Shown: one piece after another, positions 9,745 to 18,321 of the stretch
How positions within the stretch are numbered: the first letter of the stretch is position 1
Layout: each line of letters starts with the position of its first letter
From: CATQHD01 sp965202675
GTDB taxonomy: Bacteria > Actinomycetota > Acidimicrobiia > Spongiisociales > Spongiisociaceae
Length of the DNA stretch: 64,000 nt
Reading direction: 5' to 3'
NCBI GenBank assembly: GCA_965202675.1
Contig: OZ241842.1
Location: 1,798,001 to 1,862,000 of the forward strand
Notes under the pieces: generated by a model
Told to the model about the DNA's origin: nothing
The model's database searches: none
What the model saw: only the letters and a program-made list of their open reading frames with translations
Made by a program: the position numbers and the translations under genes

Positions 9745-10593
9745 TCATGGAGTCCACTCTCGGCGCCGGGCCGCCTCCCCGGACAATGCCCCCGCCCCTC
9801 GAGCTTGTTCGGCCAGATGGGCGGCGTGGGCCTCCAAGGCCTCCCACAACCCGGCCAGCCCCGTCCCGTCGAGTGCCGCCGTTTCCACCACCGGCGGCAG
9901 CCATGACCGCCTCGGCCCCATCGCCAGGGAGGTTTCGAGGTCGCGGCGGGTGCGGGCGGCCCCCGGAAGGTCGGCCTTGTTGACCGCGAAGACATCGCCG
10001 ATCTCCAGCAGACCCGCCTTTTGAGCCTGTACGCCGTCCCCCCAGCCGGGGGTTGCCACCACCACCGTGGAATGGGCGTGATGCATGATCTCCACCTCCG
10101 ACTGCCCCACCCCGACCGTCTCGATGAGGATCACCTCGAACCCCGCCCCGTCGAGAACGTCGACTGCCCCGGGCGCCGCCGCCGAGAGGCCGCCCAGACG
10201 CCCCCGCCCCGCCATCGACCGCACATAGACCCCCGGATCGTCCGCGTGTTCCTGCATCCTGATCCGGTCGCCGAGGATCGCCCCGCCGGTGAGCGGGCTC
10301 GACGGGTCCACGGCCACCACCGCCGCCGTGCAGCCCTCCGCGCGGATGATCGGAATCAACCCCGACACGAGGGTGCTCTTGCCGACCCCCGGCGCTCCGG
10401 TCACGCCGATCCTCCGGGCGCCGCCGGCAAAGGGGGCTAGGCCGGCAAGCAGGGCCTCCGCCTCCGGGGCGCCCTGCTCGACCGCGCTGACCGCCTTGGC
10501 GAGGGCGAGGCGGTCACCCCCTCTGATCCGCTCGATCCAGGCGTCGGGGCAGAAAAGGCCGCCCGGTTCCTCGGATGCGCCGGGCCCGCCCAT
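9745..10593 (-). CDS. meaB: MeaB/ArgK-type P-loop GTPase (methylmalonyl-CoA mutase chaperone)
   Basis: A 282-residue G3E-family protein. Walker A GAPGVGKST is near residues 67-75, with the conserved VDPSSPLTGGAILGDRIRM block, ETVGVGQSE (switch region) and NKAD for guanine specificity. These proteins protect and load the B12-dependent mutases with cofactor. Family members are usually about 310-330 residues, so the C-terminal dimerisation arm looks short. No mutase gene is in the window. It lies 22 nt downstream of the NifU-like gene and is probably cotranscribed with it. Confidence 0.88.
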   Translation of the reverse strand: MGGPGASEEPGGLFCPDAWIERIRGGDRLALAKAVSAVEQGAPEAEALLAGLAPFAGGARRIGVTGAPGVGKSTLVSGLIPIIRAEGCTAAVVAVDPSSPLTGGAILGDRIRMQEHADDPGVYVRSMAGRGRLGGLSAAAPGAVDVLDGAGFEVILIETVGVGQSEVEIMHHAHSTVVVATPGWGDGVQAQKAGLLEIGDVFAVNKADLPGAARTRRDLETSLAMGPRRSWLPPVVETAALDGTGLAGLWEALEAHAAHLAEQARGAGALSGEAARRREWTP

Positions 10594-10615
10594 CAGGAAC
10601 CGCGCCCCGGGAGGC

Positions 10616-10903
10616 TCAAGCGGCGTTGACGGCGGTAACCCCCGGCACCCGGTCGGTAAGGATCCGCTCGATTCCCGCCGTGAGCGTCATCATCGACATC
10701 GGGCAACCGCTGCAGGCCCCGACCAGGTTCAGGTTCACGGTGCCGTCGTCGTCCACGCCGAGCAGGATGAGGTCCCCGCCGTCGTGCTGGAGGGCCGGGC
10801 GGATGTACTCCAGGGTGGCGTCGAGCAGGTCGAGGTCCACCCCGTCCGACGCCTCGCGGCGGCCCGGCGGGGAGATAACGACCGGGGTTTCAGCAGTGCT
10901 CAC
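10616..10903 (-). CDS. NifU-like C-terminal domain (Nfu) iron-sulfur scaffold
   Basis: A 95-residue single-domain protein with the hallmark GACSGCPMS (CxxC) in the second half and the LQHDGGDLILLGVDDDGTV block before it. A dimer of such domains holds a [4Fe-4S] cluster for transfer to target proteins. The start is GTG at 10903. It stands at the head of a two-gene unit with meaB. The upstream region, 10904-11052, shows no further gene. Confidence 0.9.
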   Translation of the reverse strand: MSTAETPVVISPPGRREASDGVDLDLLDATLEYIRPALQHDGGDLILLGVDDDGTVNLNLVGACSGCPMSMMTLTAGIERILTDRVPGVTAVNAA

Positions 10904-11052
10904 GTTTCGGATGCTCCGTTAATCGGGTGAGGGGCCGAGCCCCGCAGGCATACCAGTGTAGGGCGGATCACCCCGATACTTCCTGGACGGCGCGAGCCCC
11001 ATACCTTCCGGGCCGTTTGCTTCGAGCGTAATTGTAAGGAGCGGAACCAAAA

Positions 11053-11840
11053 CGTAAATCACGGAATGACAAAAAAATCCGCCAGATCCGCCTACAAGGG
11101 TATTGACTATGTCGCACCGATGCCGGATAATGAAGAAGCTGCAATCACCTCCGGTCAGCAGGCGCCGCAGACCGAGACAGGGATCATCTTCCGAACGCGA
11201 CCCTGCCGGGTACTGACCGAACGCGTCCGGAAACTCGGTGGAGGCGGTGGGGGCCGGGCCCGCGAAGCGGGGCGAGGGGCGGCGTTTTTCGCGTTCTTGC
11301 CGTATGGTCCGAGGGGTGGAACAGGTCTTGACCAGGGGGTTCAGTGAATGATGCGGCAGCCAGAGGCGAAAGCCGTAACCGCCGGGCGGTGGAACAGGTC
11401 TTGACCAGGGGGTTCAGCAGATGAGCACCGCCGCTCGTCCAGGTCCTCCCACCCGTCCCCGGTGAAATAGGCCGCCGTGGAGACCCGGTTGGCGATTCTC
11501 CAGCGGGTCTTGACCAGGGGGTTCAGCGGATGGGGTTCGCGGATGCCGGTTGCCGTGCAGCGCCGACTCTTCACGAGCCAGAGGCGGGATAGGGGCTTGA
11601 CCAACGGGTTCGAAGGATGCGCCCGACAGGCGGGTTCTTCTCGTGCAAGGCCTTCCCGGCAGGAAAGGGCTTGACCAACGGGTTCGGAGGAAGCACGGAC
11701 AGGGATGCCTTCGCCGTTCCGGCGGAGGGCGCAACACCCCGCCGCCCATACTTATCAGGTAGACCATCCGACGGTTGCCTGCGCCGGGGCGCCTTCCGGC
11801 TCCCTATCCGCCCGACTCACTATCTGCGTACGTTCTGTGG
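11053..11840 (+). repeat. Dispersed repeat, copy 1 (full, with five internal boxes)
   Basis: The left part (11053-11302) begins with a run of seven A after TCACGGAATGAC and ends in a GC-rich stretch followed by GTTTTTCGCGTTCTTGCC. It is over 90% identical to 40147-40400 and roughly 80% identical to the minus strand of about 62660-62898. Five copies of a 21-bp box follow, then a right part (11693-11840) also shared with the other copies. An open frame of 93 codons in the left part is not preserved in copy 3, so I treat the element as non-coding. It has no transposase and no obvious terminal inverted repeats. Confidence 0.85.
11324..11688 (+). repeat. Five 21-bp boxes with irregular spacing inside repeat copy 1
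   Basis: Consensus GGYCTTGACCARSGGGTTC followed by two or three variable purine-rich bases. Starts: 11324, 11397, 11506, 11594 and 11668, so the intervals are 73, 109, 88 and 74 nt. The last two boxes form a subtype (ACC AAC GGG instead of ACC AGG GGG). Copies 2 and 3 of the element each hold one such box. The uneven spacers, which partly resemble each other, argue against a CRISPR array. Confidence 0.8.
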
Positions 11841-12081
11841 ATAGGATCGGAACCCGATGATCGAATCTGTTATCGGCTCGGAGGGGCAGACCACCTTGCC
11901 CAAAAGCGGTGCGGGAGGCCCCTGTCGGCGGCCCCGGAGACCGGGTGCGCTATGCGATGGCAGGAGGCAAGGTCCGCATCATGGCGGCGCCGGGGTGTGA
12001 TCTCCCCGCATAAAAACTACGGCGCAGTCATGGGCCGGGGCCGGCGGCGGGCTATTCTCGCCTCCGGAAGGGAGGAGCATC

Positions 12082-12525
12082 GTGCGAGTCGCCGTCGGGG
12101 CCGACCACGCCGGATACCCGCTCAAGGAATGCCTGATCCGCGCCTTGCGGGAGGATCACGAGGTGATCGACCTGGGAACCGGCTCCGCGGACCCGGTCGA
12201 CTACCCCGACTACGCGGCGGCGGTGGGCGAGTCGGTGCGGGGCGGCGCGGCCGACCGGGGCGTCGTGGTCTGCGGGTCGGGGGCGGGCGCGGTCATAGCC
12301 GCCAACAAGCTGGCCGGGATCCGGGCGGTGCTGACCCACGACCGCTACACCGCCCGCCAGGCGGTCGAGCACGACGACGCCAACGTCCTGTGCCTGGGCG
12401 GCCGGGTGATCGGAGAAGACCTGGCGCTCGAGCTGGTGCGCACCTTCCTGGGCGCCGCCTTCTCCGGCGAACCCCGCCATGTGCGGAGGTTGGACAAGAT
12501 CACCCGGCTGGAGGAGTCCGGTTAG
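12082..12525 (+). CDS. rpiB: Ribose-5-phosphate isomerase B
   Basis: A 147-residue protein of the RpiB/LacAB family: VAVGADHAGYPLK at the N-terminus, GTGSADPVDYPDYA, the active-site CGSGAGAVIAANK loop and the EHDDANVLCLGGRVIG block. It interconverts ribose 5-phosphate and ribulose 5-phosphate in the pentose phosphate pathway, the same pathway as pgl about 700 nt downstream. The start is GTG at 12082 with GGAGGAG about 5 nt upstream; TATTCT at 12052-12057 is a candidate -10 box. The preceding stretch 11841-12051 shows no gene. Confidence 0.93.
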   Translation: MRVAVGADHAGYPLKECLIRALREDHEVIDLGTGSADPVDYPDYAAAVGESVRGGAADRGVVVCGSGAGAVIAANKLAGIRAVLTHDRYTARQAVEHDDANVLCLGGRVIGEDLALELVRTFLGAAFSGEPRHVRRLDKITRLEESG

Positions 12526-12538
12526 GCCCTGCCCGCGT

Positions 12539-13201
12539 CTATAGGCCGGCCACCCACTCCGAGGTCCGGGCCGCCGCCCACTCGATCACTTCCTCGCGGG
12601 TGCGCCCCAGGCGCTTCAGCGTCCGGAATCCATGATCCGCCCCCGGGATGATCTCGATCACCGCCCGTTCCAAGGGGGTCAGCCATCTGTCCACCATCTC
12701 GGGGAGGGCCATCGAATCCCGGCCGCCGGTGAAGAACAGCATCGGCGCCGGCACCGAGGCGAGGTGGTCGGCGCGGGGGCGGTCCGGGCGCCCGACCGGA
12801 TGGAGGGGGTAGGCGTAGAACACCAACCCGGCGCACGGCTCGCCCGCCGCCGCCAGGTATGACGCCATGCGCCCTCCCATCGAGCGCCCCGCCAGCACCA
12901 ACCTCGGAAACCGTTCCCGCAGCCAGGCCGCCGCCGACCGGTGGCACTCCAGCAGGACCTCCCGGCGGTCCGGGAACCGGCGTCCGGCCTCCATGTATGG
13001 ATAGTCGAAGGTCAGCACCGGATGGCCCCTTGCCGCCAGACCGTCCCGGATGGCCGTGATCCCCTGATGATCCTGACCCGCCCCCGCCCCATGAGCCAGC
13101 AGCACAGCCGCATCCGAAGCGCCCGGCGCCCGGGGCGGCGTCCAACGCCCGGACACCGTCCGGTCGTCACCCCAGAGTATTTCCACCCTCTCAGCCGCCA
13201 C
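12539..13201 (-). CDS. Alpha/beta hydrolase of the KANL3/Tex30-like or dienelactone hydrolase-like group
   Basis: A 220-residue single-domain hydrolase. LLAHGAGAGQDH forms the oxyanion-hole region, GRSMGGRM is the nucleophile elbow (Ser near residue 107), and the acid and base are likely in TGGRDSM and GADHGFR. The short HGAGA-type family is common in bacteria, and its substrate is not known. It is convergent with rpiB (14 nt between stops) and divergent from pgl. Confidence 0.8.
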   Translation of the reverse strand: MAAERVEILWGDDRTVSGRWTPPRAPGASDAAVLLAHGAGAGQDHQGITAIRDGLAARGHPVLTFDYPYMEAGRRFPDRREVLLECHRSAAAWLRERFPRLVLAGRSMGGRMASYLAAAGEPCAGLVFYAYPLHPVGRPDRPRADHLASVPAPMLFFTGGRDSMALPEMVDRWLTPLERAVIEIIPGADHGFRTLKRLGRTREEVIEWAAARTSEWVAGL

Positions 13202-13236
13202 AACCGACAGGTTACGTCACTGTATCCTGGCAGCGC

Positions 13237-13998
13237 ATGAACGGATCTCGTATACGCGGCCCGGCCGATGCGGCGGCCGATGTGGTGGTGTTCGCCGACG
13301 GCGATGCCCTGGCCGAAGCCGCCGCCGAGCGGATAGGCGGGTTTATCCGAGAGCGCGCCGGCGCCCGGGATACGGTCACCGCGGCGATGGCGGGCGGCTC
13401 CACCCCGGCCGGGGCCTACCGCCTCCTGCGGGAGATGGACCTACCCTGGGAGCGGGTGTGCGCCTGGGTGGGCGACGAGCGATTCGTCCCGCCCGGCCAC
13501 CCGGACAACAACGGGGCCATGATCGGACGTTTGCTGCTCGACCACACCGACGCCCGTTTCCTGCGGGTGCCCTGGCGGGAAGGCCGGACGGCGGAGCAGA
13601 CCGCCGCCGAATACGAGAAAACCCTGCTCGAAGCGCTGGCCCATGACGACGACGGCCCCCTGCCCGACCTGGTGCTGGCGGGCATGGGAGACGACGGCCA
13701 CACCCTCTCGCTGTTCCCGGGCGCGCCCGCCCTCGACATCACGGACCGCTGGTACGCGGCCGACCGGGTGGACTCCCTCGGCGCCTGGCGGCTCACCGCC
13801 ACCTACCCCCTCGTCCATAGAGCGAGACAGATCTACGTGCTGGCGTCGGGGGAGGGAAAGGCGGCGGCGCTGGCCCGGGTGCTGGAACCGGGGGGCGGCC
13901 CTCCCCTCCCCGCCCGCCGCCTGATGGAAGGAAAGGCGCCGGTGACCTGGCTGGTGGACGAAGCCGCCGCTTCCCGCCTGGCCGCAAAGACCGGATAG
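13237..13998 (+). CDS. pgl: 6-phosphogluconolactonase
   Basis: A 253-residue DevB/Pgl-family protein: AMAGGSTPAGAYRLL, CAWVGDERFVPPGHPDNN, LVLAGMGDDGHTLSLFPG and GEGKAAALARVL are all characteristic. It hydrolyses 6-phosphogluconolactone in the oxidative pentose phosphate pathway. No Shine-Dalgarno sequence precedes the ATG; TATCCT ends 9 nt before it, which suggests leaderless or near-leaderless translation. The AlkA-like glycosylase follows after 7 nt, probably in the same transcript. Confidence 0.93.
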   Translation: MNGSRIRGPADAAADVVVFADGDALAEAAAERIGGFIRERAGARDTVTAAMAGGSTPAGAYRLLREMDLPWERVCAWVGDERFVPPGHPDNNGAMIGRLLLDHTDARFLRVPWREGRTAEQTAAEYEKTLLEALAHDDDGPLPDLVLAGMGDDGHTLSLFPGAPALDITDRWYAADRVDSLGAWRLTATYPLVHRARQIYVLASGEGKAAALARVLEPGGGPPLPARRLMEGKAPVTWLVDEAAASRLAAKTG

Positions 13999-14005
13999 AC
14001 CGGAT

Positions 14006-14878
14006 ATGGAAACCGCCCGCTGGACGCCCGGCCATCCGCTCGACCTCTCCTCCTGGCTCGACCGCTGCGTGCGCCGCGGCGCGAACCCGACGAGCGTCGT
14101 CTCGGACGGATATCTGTACCGGACCACCCGCTCCGGCGCCCCTTACCGCCTCCGCCAGCTGCCCGACGGCCGCATCGAGGTGGGCGCTCCGCGCGGGTTG
14201 GACGAGGCGGCGGCCGAATCGCGGTTCCGCCTGGGCGAGACGCTGCCCGTCGACCCGCTCCGAGAGGTGGCCGAGCGGGTTCCCGCCGTGGGAGACCAGC
14301 TCCGCCGCATGCCCGGACACCGCCCTCCTATCAACCCGGCGGCGGCCGAGTCGCTGATCTCGTCGATCTGCTCCCAGCAGGTCAACATGCGCTGGGCAGC
14401 CCTTACCCGGGGGCGTCTGATCGAGCGCTACGGGACTCTCTTGGAGCTGGAAGGAGTCCGGATATGGCGGTTCCCGACGGCCGAGCGGCTGGCCGAGGCC
14501 GATCCGGGCGAGATCAGGTCCATGCAGTTCAGCACCCGCAAGTCCGAATACGTCGTGGGCGCGGCCAAGGCGCTGGCCGAGGGGGAACTCGACGGCTTGG
14601 AGGACGACAGCAACGAGAGGGTGATCAGGCGGATCACCGCCGTCCGGGGGTTGGGCCGCTGGACAGCGGAATGGTTCCTGGCGCGCAGCCTGGCGCGCCC
14701 CGACGTCATCGCCGCCGGGGACCTGGGGGTCCGCAAGGTGGTTTCCCGGTACGCAGCGGACGCCGATGAGGTCATGCCGGAACCGGAGGTGCGGGCGGCC
14801 ACCGAGTCGTGGGGAGACGGCGGCAACTGGGCCGTCCATCTGCTGCTCGAACGGTGGTCGGACGGAATAGACCGGTAG
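14006..14878 (+). CDS. DNA glycosylase of the HhH-GPD superfamily (AlkA-like)
   Basis: A 290-residue protein. The C-terminal half has the helix-hairpin-helix segment VRGLGRWTAEWFLARSLARPD followed by the catalytic aspartate in AAGDLGVRK. SLISSICSQQVNMRWA marks the start of the glycosylase core. It removes alkylated or otherwise damaged bases to start base excision repair. It lies 7 nt after pgl in the same direction. A second HhH-GPD protein is encoded convergently immediately downstream. Confidence 0.83.
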   Translation: METARWTPGHPLDLSSWLDRCVRRGANPTSVVSDGYLYRTTRSGAPYRLRQLPDGRIEVGAPRGLDEAAAESRFRLGETLPVDPLREVAERVPAVGDQLRRMPGHRPPINPAAAESLISSICSQQVNMRWAALTRGRLIERYGTLLELEGVRIWRFPTAERLAEADPGEIRSMQFSTRKSEYVVGAAKALAEGELDGLEDDSNERVIRRITAVRGLGRWTAEWFLARSLARPDVIAAGDLGVRKVVSRYAADADEVMPEPEVRAATESWGDGGNWAVHLLLERWSDGIDR

Positions 14879-14934
14879 ACCCGGCTCCAAGAGGGCTTTG
14901 CGGGCGGGCCGCGGGCCGGCCCCGGCGGGCCGGA

Positions 14935-15855
14935 TCAGTGCCGGCGGAAGTCCCGCGGGGCGAGCCGGGGGCCGTAGGCGGGGGCCCGCCCGGCGTACCG
15001 CTGCAGCAGTCGAACCACCCGCCCCCGCTGCCCGGCGTACGGTTGGAGAAGCTCCAGCATCCGCTCATCCGTCGCCCGCGCCTCGCCGGCCAGGGCCCAC
15101 CCCACCGTGTTGGGAAGATGGAAGTCACCCACCGGGACGGCGTCCGGGTCGCCCCTCGTTACACCGAGCGCCGAGGCGCTGGTCCAGGGGCCGACGCCGG
15201 GCAGGGAATGAAGCAGCCGGTACAGGTCGTCCAGCCTTCCTGCGGCGGCGGCTTCCAGACGAGGGGCCGCCCGGCACACCCGGATAACGGTCTCGGCCCG
15301 CCTGCGCTCCACGCCCAGGGGATGGAAGTCGCAGTACCCGAGTCCGGCCAGACGAGCGGGGTCGGGCGGAAGGCGGAGCCGGGCCGGTCCGGGGGCCGGT
15401 TCTCCGTAGCGGGCGGTGAGCTGCCGGCGGCTGCGGGCGGCCTCCACTCCGGTCACTTTCTGGGACAAGATGGTAGGAATGAGGACTTCGACCAGCCCGC
15501 CCACCGAGGCCAGCCGCATTCCCCGGCCCAACCGAGCCGCCCGCCGCACCGCCGGGTGCCGGGGCGTCAGAGCCGAAGGGTCGTCGAACTCCCCCACCCA
15601 CTCCGGGATGCGCTCGAGCGCCTCCGCGGCCCCCTCCCCCCAGGCGTCGACCGCCAGCTCGCGGCCCCGGAGGCGCATCCACGCCGTCACCGGCCCCGAC
15701 CCGGTGCGGGCAGCCCTCCACAACCCGTCCTCGCGGACCTGGAGGGAGGGCCCCTTCAGACCATCCACCACCAGGGTGGCGCGCAGATCGAGCGGACGGG
15801 CGAGGGGAAGCACACGAGACCGGGGCCGCACCAACGCAGCCGCGCAACTCGACAT
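14935..15855 (-). CDS. Second HhH-GPD DNA glycosylase (3-methyladenine type)
   Basis: A 306-residue protein: PTILSQKVTGVEAARS starts the core, LPGVGPWTSASALGVTRGDPDAVPVGD is the helix-hairpin-helix with catalytic Asp, and the C-terminus is Arg-rich. This actinobacterial type resembles AlkA but has its own N-terminal domain. I use the ATG at 15855, because the upstream ATG at 15927 would run into the start of vsr on the other strand. GAGGGGG touches the start. Together with the upstream glycosylase and vsr it forms a small DNA-repair cluster. Confidence 0.82.
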   Translation of the reverse strand: MSSCAAALVRPRSRVLPLARPLDLRATLVVDGLKGPSLQVREDGLWRAARTGSGPVTAWMRLRGRELAVDAWGEGAAEALERIPEWVGEFDDPSALTPRHPAVRRAARLGRGMRLASVGGLVEVLIPTILSQKVTGVEAARSRRQLTARYGEPAPGPARLRLPPDPARLAGLGYCDFHPLGVERRRAETVIRVCRAAPRLEAAAAGRLDDLYRLLHSLPGVGPWTSASALGVTRGDPDAVPVGDFHLPNTVGWALAGEARATDERMLELLQPYAGQRGRVVRLLQRYAGRAPAYGPRLAPRDFRRH

Positions 15856-15920
15856 CCCCCTCAAGGTACCACCTCCCAGCGACACCGCATGGTCAACCCA
15901 AGCCGGGTACTGTCGGCCCT

Positions 15921-16385
15921 GTGACAAGACCCGCGCCCTCTTCGCCCGCCAAATCGGCGCAGATGAGCCGGGTGCGCAGCCGCCACACGGCCCCGGAGCT
16001 CGCCGTCCGGCGGGAGCTCCACCGCAGAGGCCTGCGGTACCGCACGGATATGCCGGTTCCCGACATCGGGCGGACCAGGCCCGACATCGTTTTCACCAGG
16101 GTTCGGGTGGCGGTGTTCGTGGACGGCTGCTTCTGGCACCGGTGCCCCGACCACGGCACATCCCCGAAGGCCAACGCCGACTGGTGGAGCGAGAAGCTCG
16201 ACGGCAACGTCCGGCGGGACCGCGCCATCGACCGGGCTCTGGCCGAAGCCGGATGGCTGGTGATCCGCATCTGGGAGCACGAGGACCCCGTCGAGGCGGC
16301 CGACCGCATCGAGTCGGCGGTGAGGAAAAGACGCGCCGGCGCCCGCCGTCCGGACCTGCCTGTCGGCCCCCGTTCGGGCGCCTGA
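15921..16385 (+). CDS. vsr: Very short patch repair (Vsr) endonuclease
   Basis: A 154-residue protein with the Vsr hallmarks: MSRVRSRHTAPELAVRREL, RPDIVF (catalytic Asp), VDGCFWHRCPDHG (metal and zinc ligands), and RDRAIDRALAEAGWLVIRIWEHE. Vsr nicks beside T:G mismatches that arise by deamination of 5-methylcytosine, and is normally linked to a cytosine-C5 methyltransferase. None is in this window. The start is GTG at 15921 with TACTGT 7 nt upstream and no Shine-Dalgarno sequence, again leaderless style. It is divergent from the second glycosylase. Confidence 0.92.
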   Translation: MTRPAPSSPAKSAQMSRVRSRHTAPELAVRRELHRRGLRYRTDMPVPDIGRTRPDIVFTRVRVAVFVDGCFWHRCPDHGTSPKANADWWSEKLDGNVRRDRAIDRALAEAGWLVIRIWEHEDPVEAADRIESAVRKRRAGARRPDLPVGPRSGA

Positions 16386-16433
16386 TATCGCGTCAATGTC
16401 TGCTCGCCCAACCTCCGCCGATATCCGAAGCCT

Positions 16434-16685
16434 TCAAAACCAGGGCCTGCGATCCTCCACATATATCCGGTGGAACTCGTCATCGGTCTTGACCAGGTAA
16501 ATGATCCCTTCGACCGCAGTGACGACGCCTATCACAGTATTGATCACAAACCCAGGACGATAAAACCCTATAACGGATATGGTCAGCAACAGAAGCCCCT
16601 GCACGTAATAGCCGAGGTAGAACTTGTGGACACCCAGCCCTCCCATGAGAATGGCCGCCGCCCCCGCCACGACTTTGCTCTTCAT
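16434..16685 (-). CDS. TM2-domain membrane protein
   Basis: An 83-residue protein with the TM2 fold: a first membrane helix with GGLGVHKFYLGYYVQG, a short turn and a second helix (TVIGVVTAVEGIIYLV), then a short charged tail. Small TM2 proteins are widespread and of unknown function. The start at 16685 was preferred over ATG at 16691 and 16739 because GGGAG lies 6 nt upstream. It is divergent from the S41 protease gene. Confidence 0.78.
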   Translation of the reverse strand: MKSKVVAGAAAILMGGLGVHKFYLGYYVQGLLLLTISVIGFYRPGFVINTVIGVVTAVEGIIYLVKTDDEFHRIYVEDRRPWF

Positions 16686-16859
16686 GAGCATCTCCCGCCA
16701 CTGCAATACTTGCCCGAGGCCGATCCACACAGACGGCATCGCATGGTACCCCAGCCGAGCGGATGATCATCAACAGCCGCCTGCAAACGGCTTTACGACC
16801 GAGGGAATGGCCGGGCTATCGTCGCATCTTCAGCACCCCCTGACAAGGAGTTGGTAAGG

Positions 16860-18257
16860 ATGACCCATGTTGCCGGGCGGGCTTCCCGCCGGATAGTCGG
16901 CGTCGTCCTGGCCGCCCTGCTGGTCTCGGCGGCCTCCCACCTCCCCGCCGCCGCCCAGACCGGTTCGGATCAGGACGGCGGGGCAACCCGATCCGACCGC
17001 CGGACCACGTGCGCCGAGGCAACGGAGTCCTACCTGCTCCTGTGCCGGGTGTACGAGCTGATCGGCTCGGCCTTCGTGGATCCTGTCGAGGTGGAAATCC
17101 TGGCCGAAGGGGCCGCCCGAGGCGCCGACAGGGCCGAGCCCGCCGCCGGTCCGGGCGGGACCGCCCCGCCCTGCCCTCTGCCGATCCCCGAATTCACGCC
17201 GGTCTGCCAGAAGATCGAAGCAGCGGGCGGCGGGAACGCGGCGGTGTGGGCGGCGGCGCAAGGGATGGTCTCCTACCTGGGTGACTCTTATTCGTATCTG
17301 ATGACCCCGGATCGGTACCGCAGGCTGCTGTCGTTCATCGACAACGAATCCACCGCCGGCCTCGGCTTCGGCCTGGCCCTGATGGACGGGGGCGCTCCGT
17401 GCGAGGAGGTCTCGCCCGCCTGCCGCCCGGTCGTATTCGAGGTTTATCCGGGCAGTCCGGCCGCCCGGGCCGGCCTGACAGCGGGGGATGTCCTGGCAGG
17501 GCTGAACGGCCCCCTCTCCTCCGATCTCGCCTGCCGGAACCTGCCCGGCCTCGACCGTTTCGACCCCGGGGAGAAGGTAACGGTAGAGGTAATCCGCGAA
17601 GGCCGCCGCCTGGAAATCCGCGCCGAAGCCGCCCGGCTGAGCATTCCGGCGGCCCGCGGCCGGGTGGTCGACGGGAACATCGGATACCTGCGGCTCGATT
17701 CTTTCAGCCAAGACGCCGGAGCCGAACTCGAGGAACTGCTGGAGCAGCTGCTGGAAGCGGGAGTCAACGCTCTGGCGCTGGACCTCCGGGACAACTCCGG
17801 GGGCTATCAACAAACGGCCCTGAATGTCGCCGCCCTGTTCCTTGAGGACGGAACGCCGGGCGGCCGGCAGCTGCAAAAGAACAGAACGGGCGCCTGGTCG
17901 GTCAGAGGAGACGGAATCGCCTCCGACTCGGAGCGCCTGCCCATGGCGGTGATGGTCGATAAAAACTCCGCTTCCGCCTCGGAAATACTGACCGCCGCGC
18001 TGCGGGACAACGGACGGGCCGAGGTGATCGGCGAACGAACATACGGCAAGAACAGCGGACAACGGCTATGGGAAATGAAGGACGGAGGCGGCAACCTGGT
18101 AGCCGTACTGTCGCTGACCGGCTTCCGCCTGCTCGGACCAAGCGGATCAAGCTTCTCCGACGGCATCCCACCCGACACCCCCATGAATCTGCCGCTGTGC
18201 CTACACCCCAATGAGGTCGCCCGCCGAGCGGTGACCGCCCTAGCCACCACCGGATGA
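16860..18257 (+). CDS. S41-family carboxyl-terminal processing protease, exported
   Basis: A 465-residue protein. A signal peptide (about residues 1-33, ending near AAAQT) is followed by an N-terminal helical domain, a PDZ domain (VFEVYPGSPAARAGLTAGDVLAGL) and the tail-specific protease core. The catalytic serine is in KNSASASEIL and the lysine in TYGKNSGQ. Such enzymes trim proteins outside the cell membrane. Two or three cysteine pairs in the N-terminal region may form disulfides. The start is ATG at 16860 with AAGGAG 9 nt upstream; TTG at 16851 is too close to that site. Confidence 0.88.
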   Translation: MTHVAGRASRRIVGVVLAALLVSAASHLPAAAQTGSDQDGGATRSDRRTTCAEATESYLLLCRVYELIGSAFVDPVEVEILAEGAARGADRAEPAAGPGGTAPPCPLPIPEFTPVCQKIEAAGGGNAAVWAAAQGMVSYLGDSYSYLMTPDRYRRLLSFIDNESTAGLGFGLALMDGGAPCEEVSPACRPVVFEVYPGSPAARAGLTAGDVLAGLNGPLSSDLACRNLPGLDRFDPGEKVTVEVIREGRRLEIRAEAARLSIPAARGRVVDGNIGYLRLDSFSQDAGAELEELLEQLLEAGVNALALDLRDNSGGYQQTALNVAALFLEDGTPGGRQLQKNRTGAWSVRGDGIASDSERLPMAVMVDKNSASASEILTAALRDNGRAEVIGERTYGKNSGQRLWEMKDGGGNLVAVLSLTGFRLLGPSGSSFSDGIPPDTPMNLPLCLHPNEVARRAVTALATTG

Positions 18258-18321
18258 CCGCCTATCCGAAGTTACCGCTTCACCTCAGCCAAAGAATCTC
18301 CACCGTATTGGTTCCGAGCCA

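Noticed and set aside
11066..11347. Small gene in repeat copy 1 (and 40159-40497 in copy 2)
   Set aside because: The frame starts inside the repeat, is broken by a stop and deletions in copy 3, and most differences between copies 1 and 2 change amino acids. The similarity is at the DNA level.
11324..11688. CRISPR array
   Set aside because: The 21-bp boxes are too short and their spacing is uneven (73-109 nt). Some spacers resemble each other, there are no cas genes, and single boxes occur in other copies of the same element.
15856..15927. Upstream start of the second glycosylase (ATG 15927)
   Set aside because: It would overlap the vsr start on the other strand, and the extra 24 residues look like non-coding translation.
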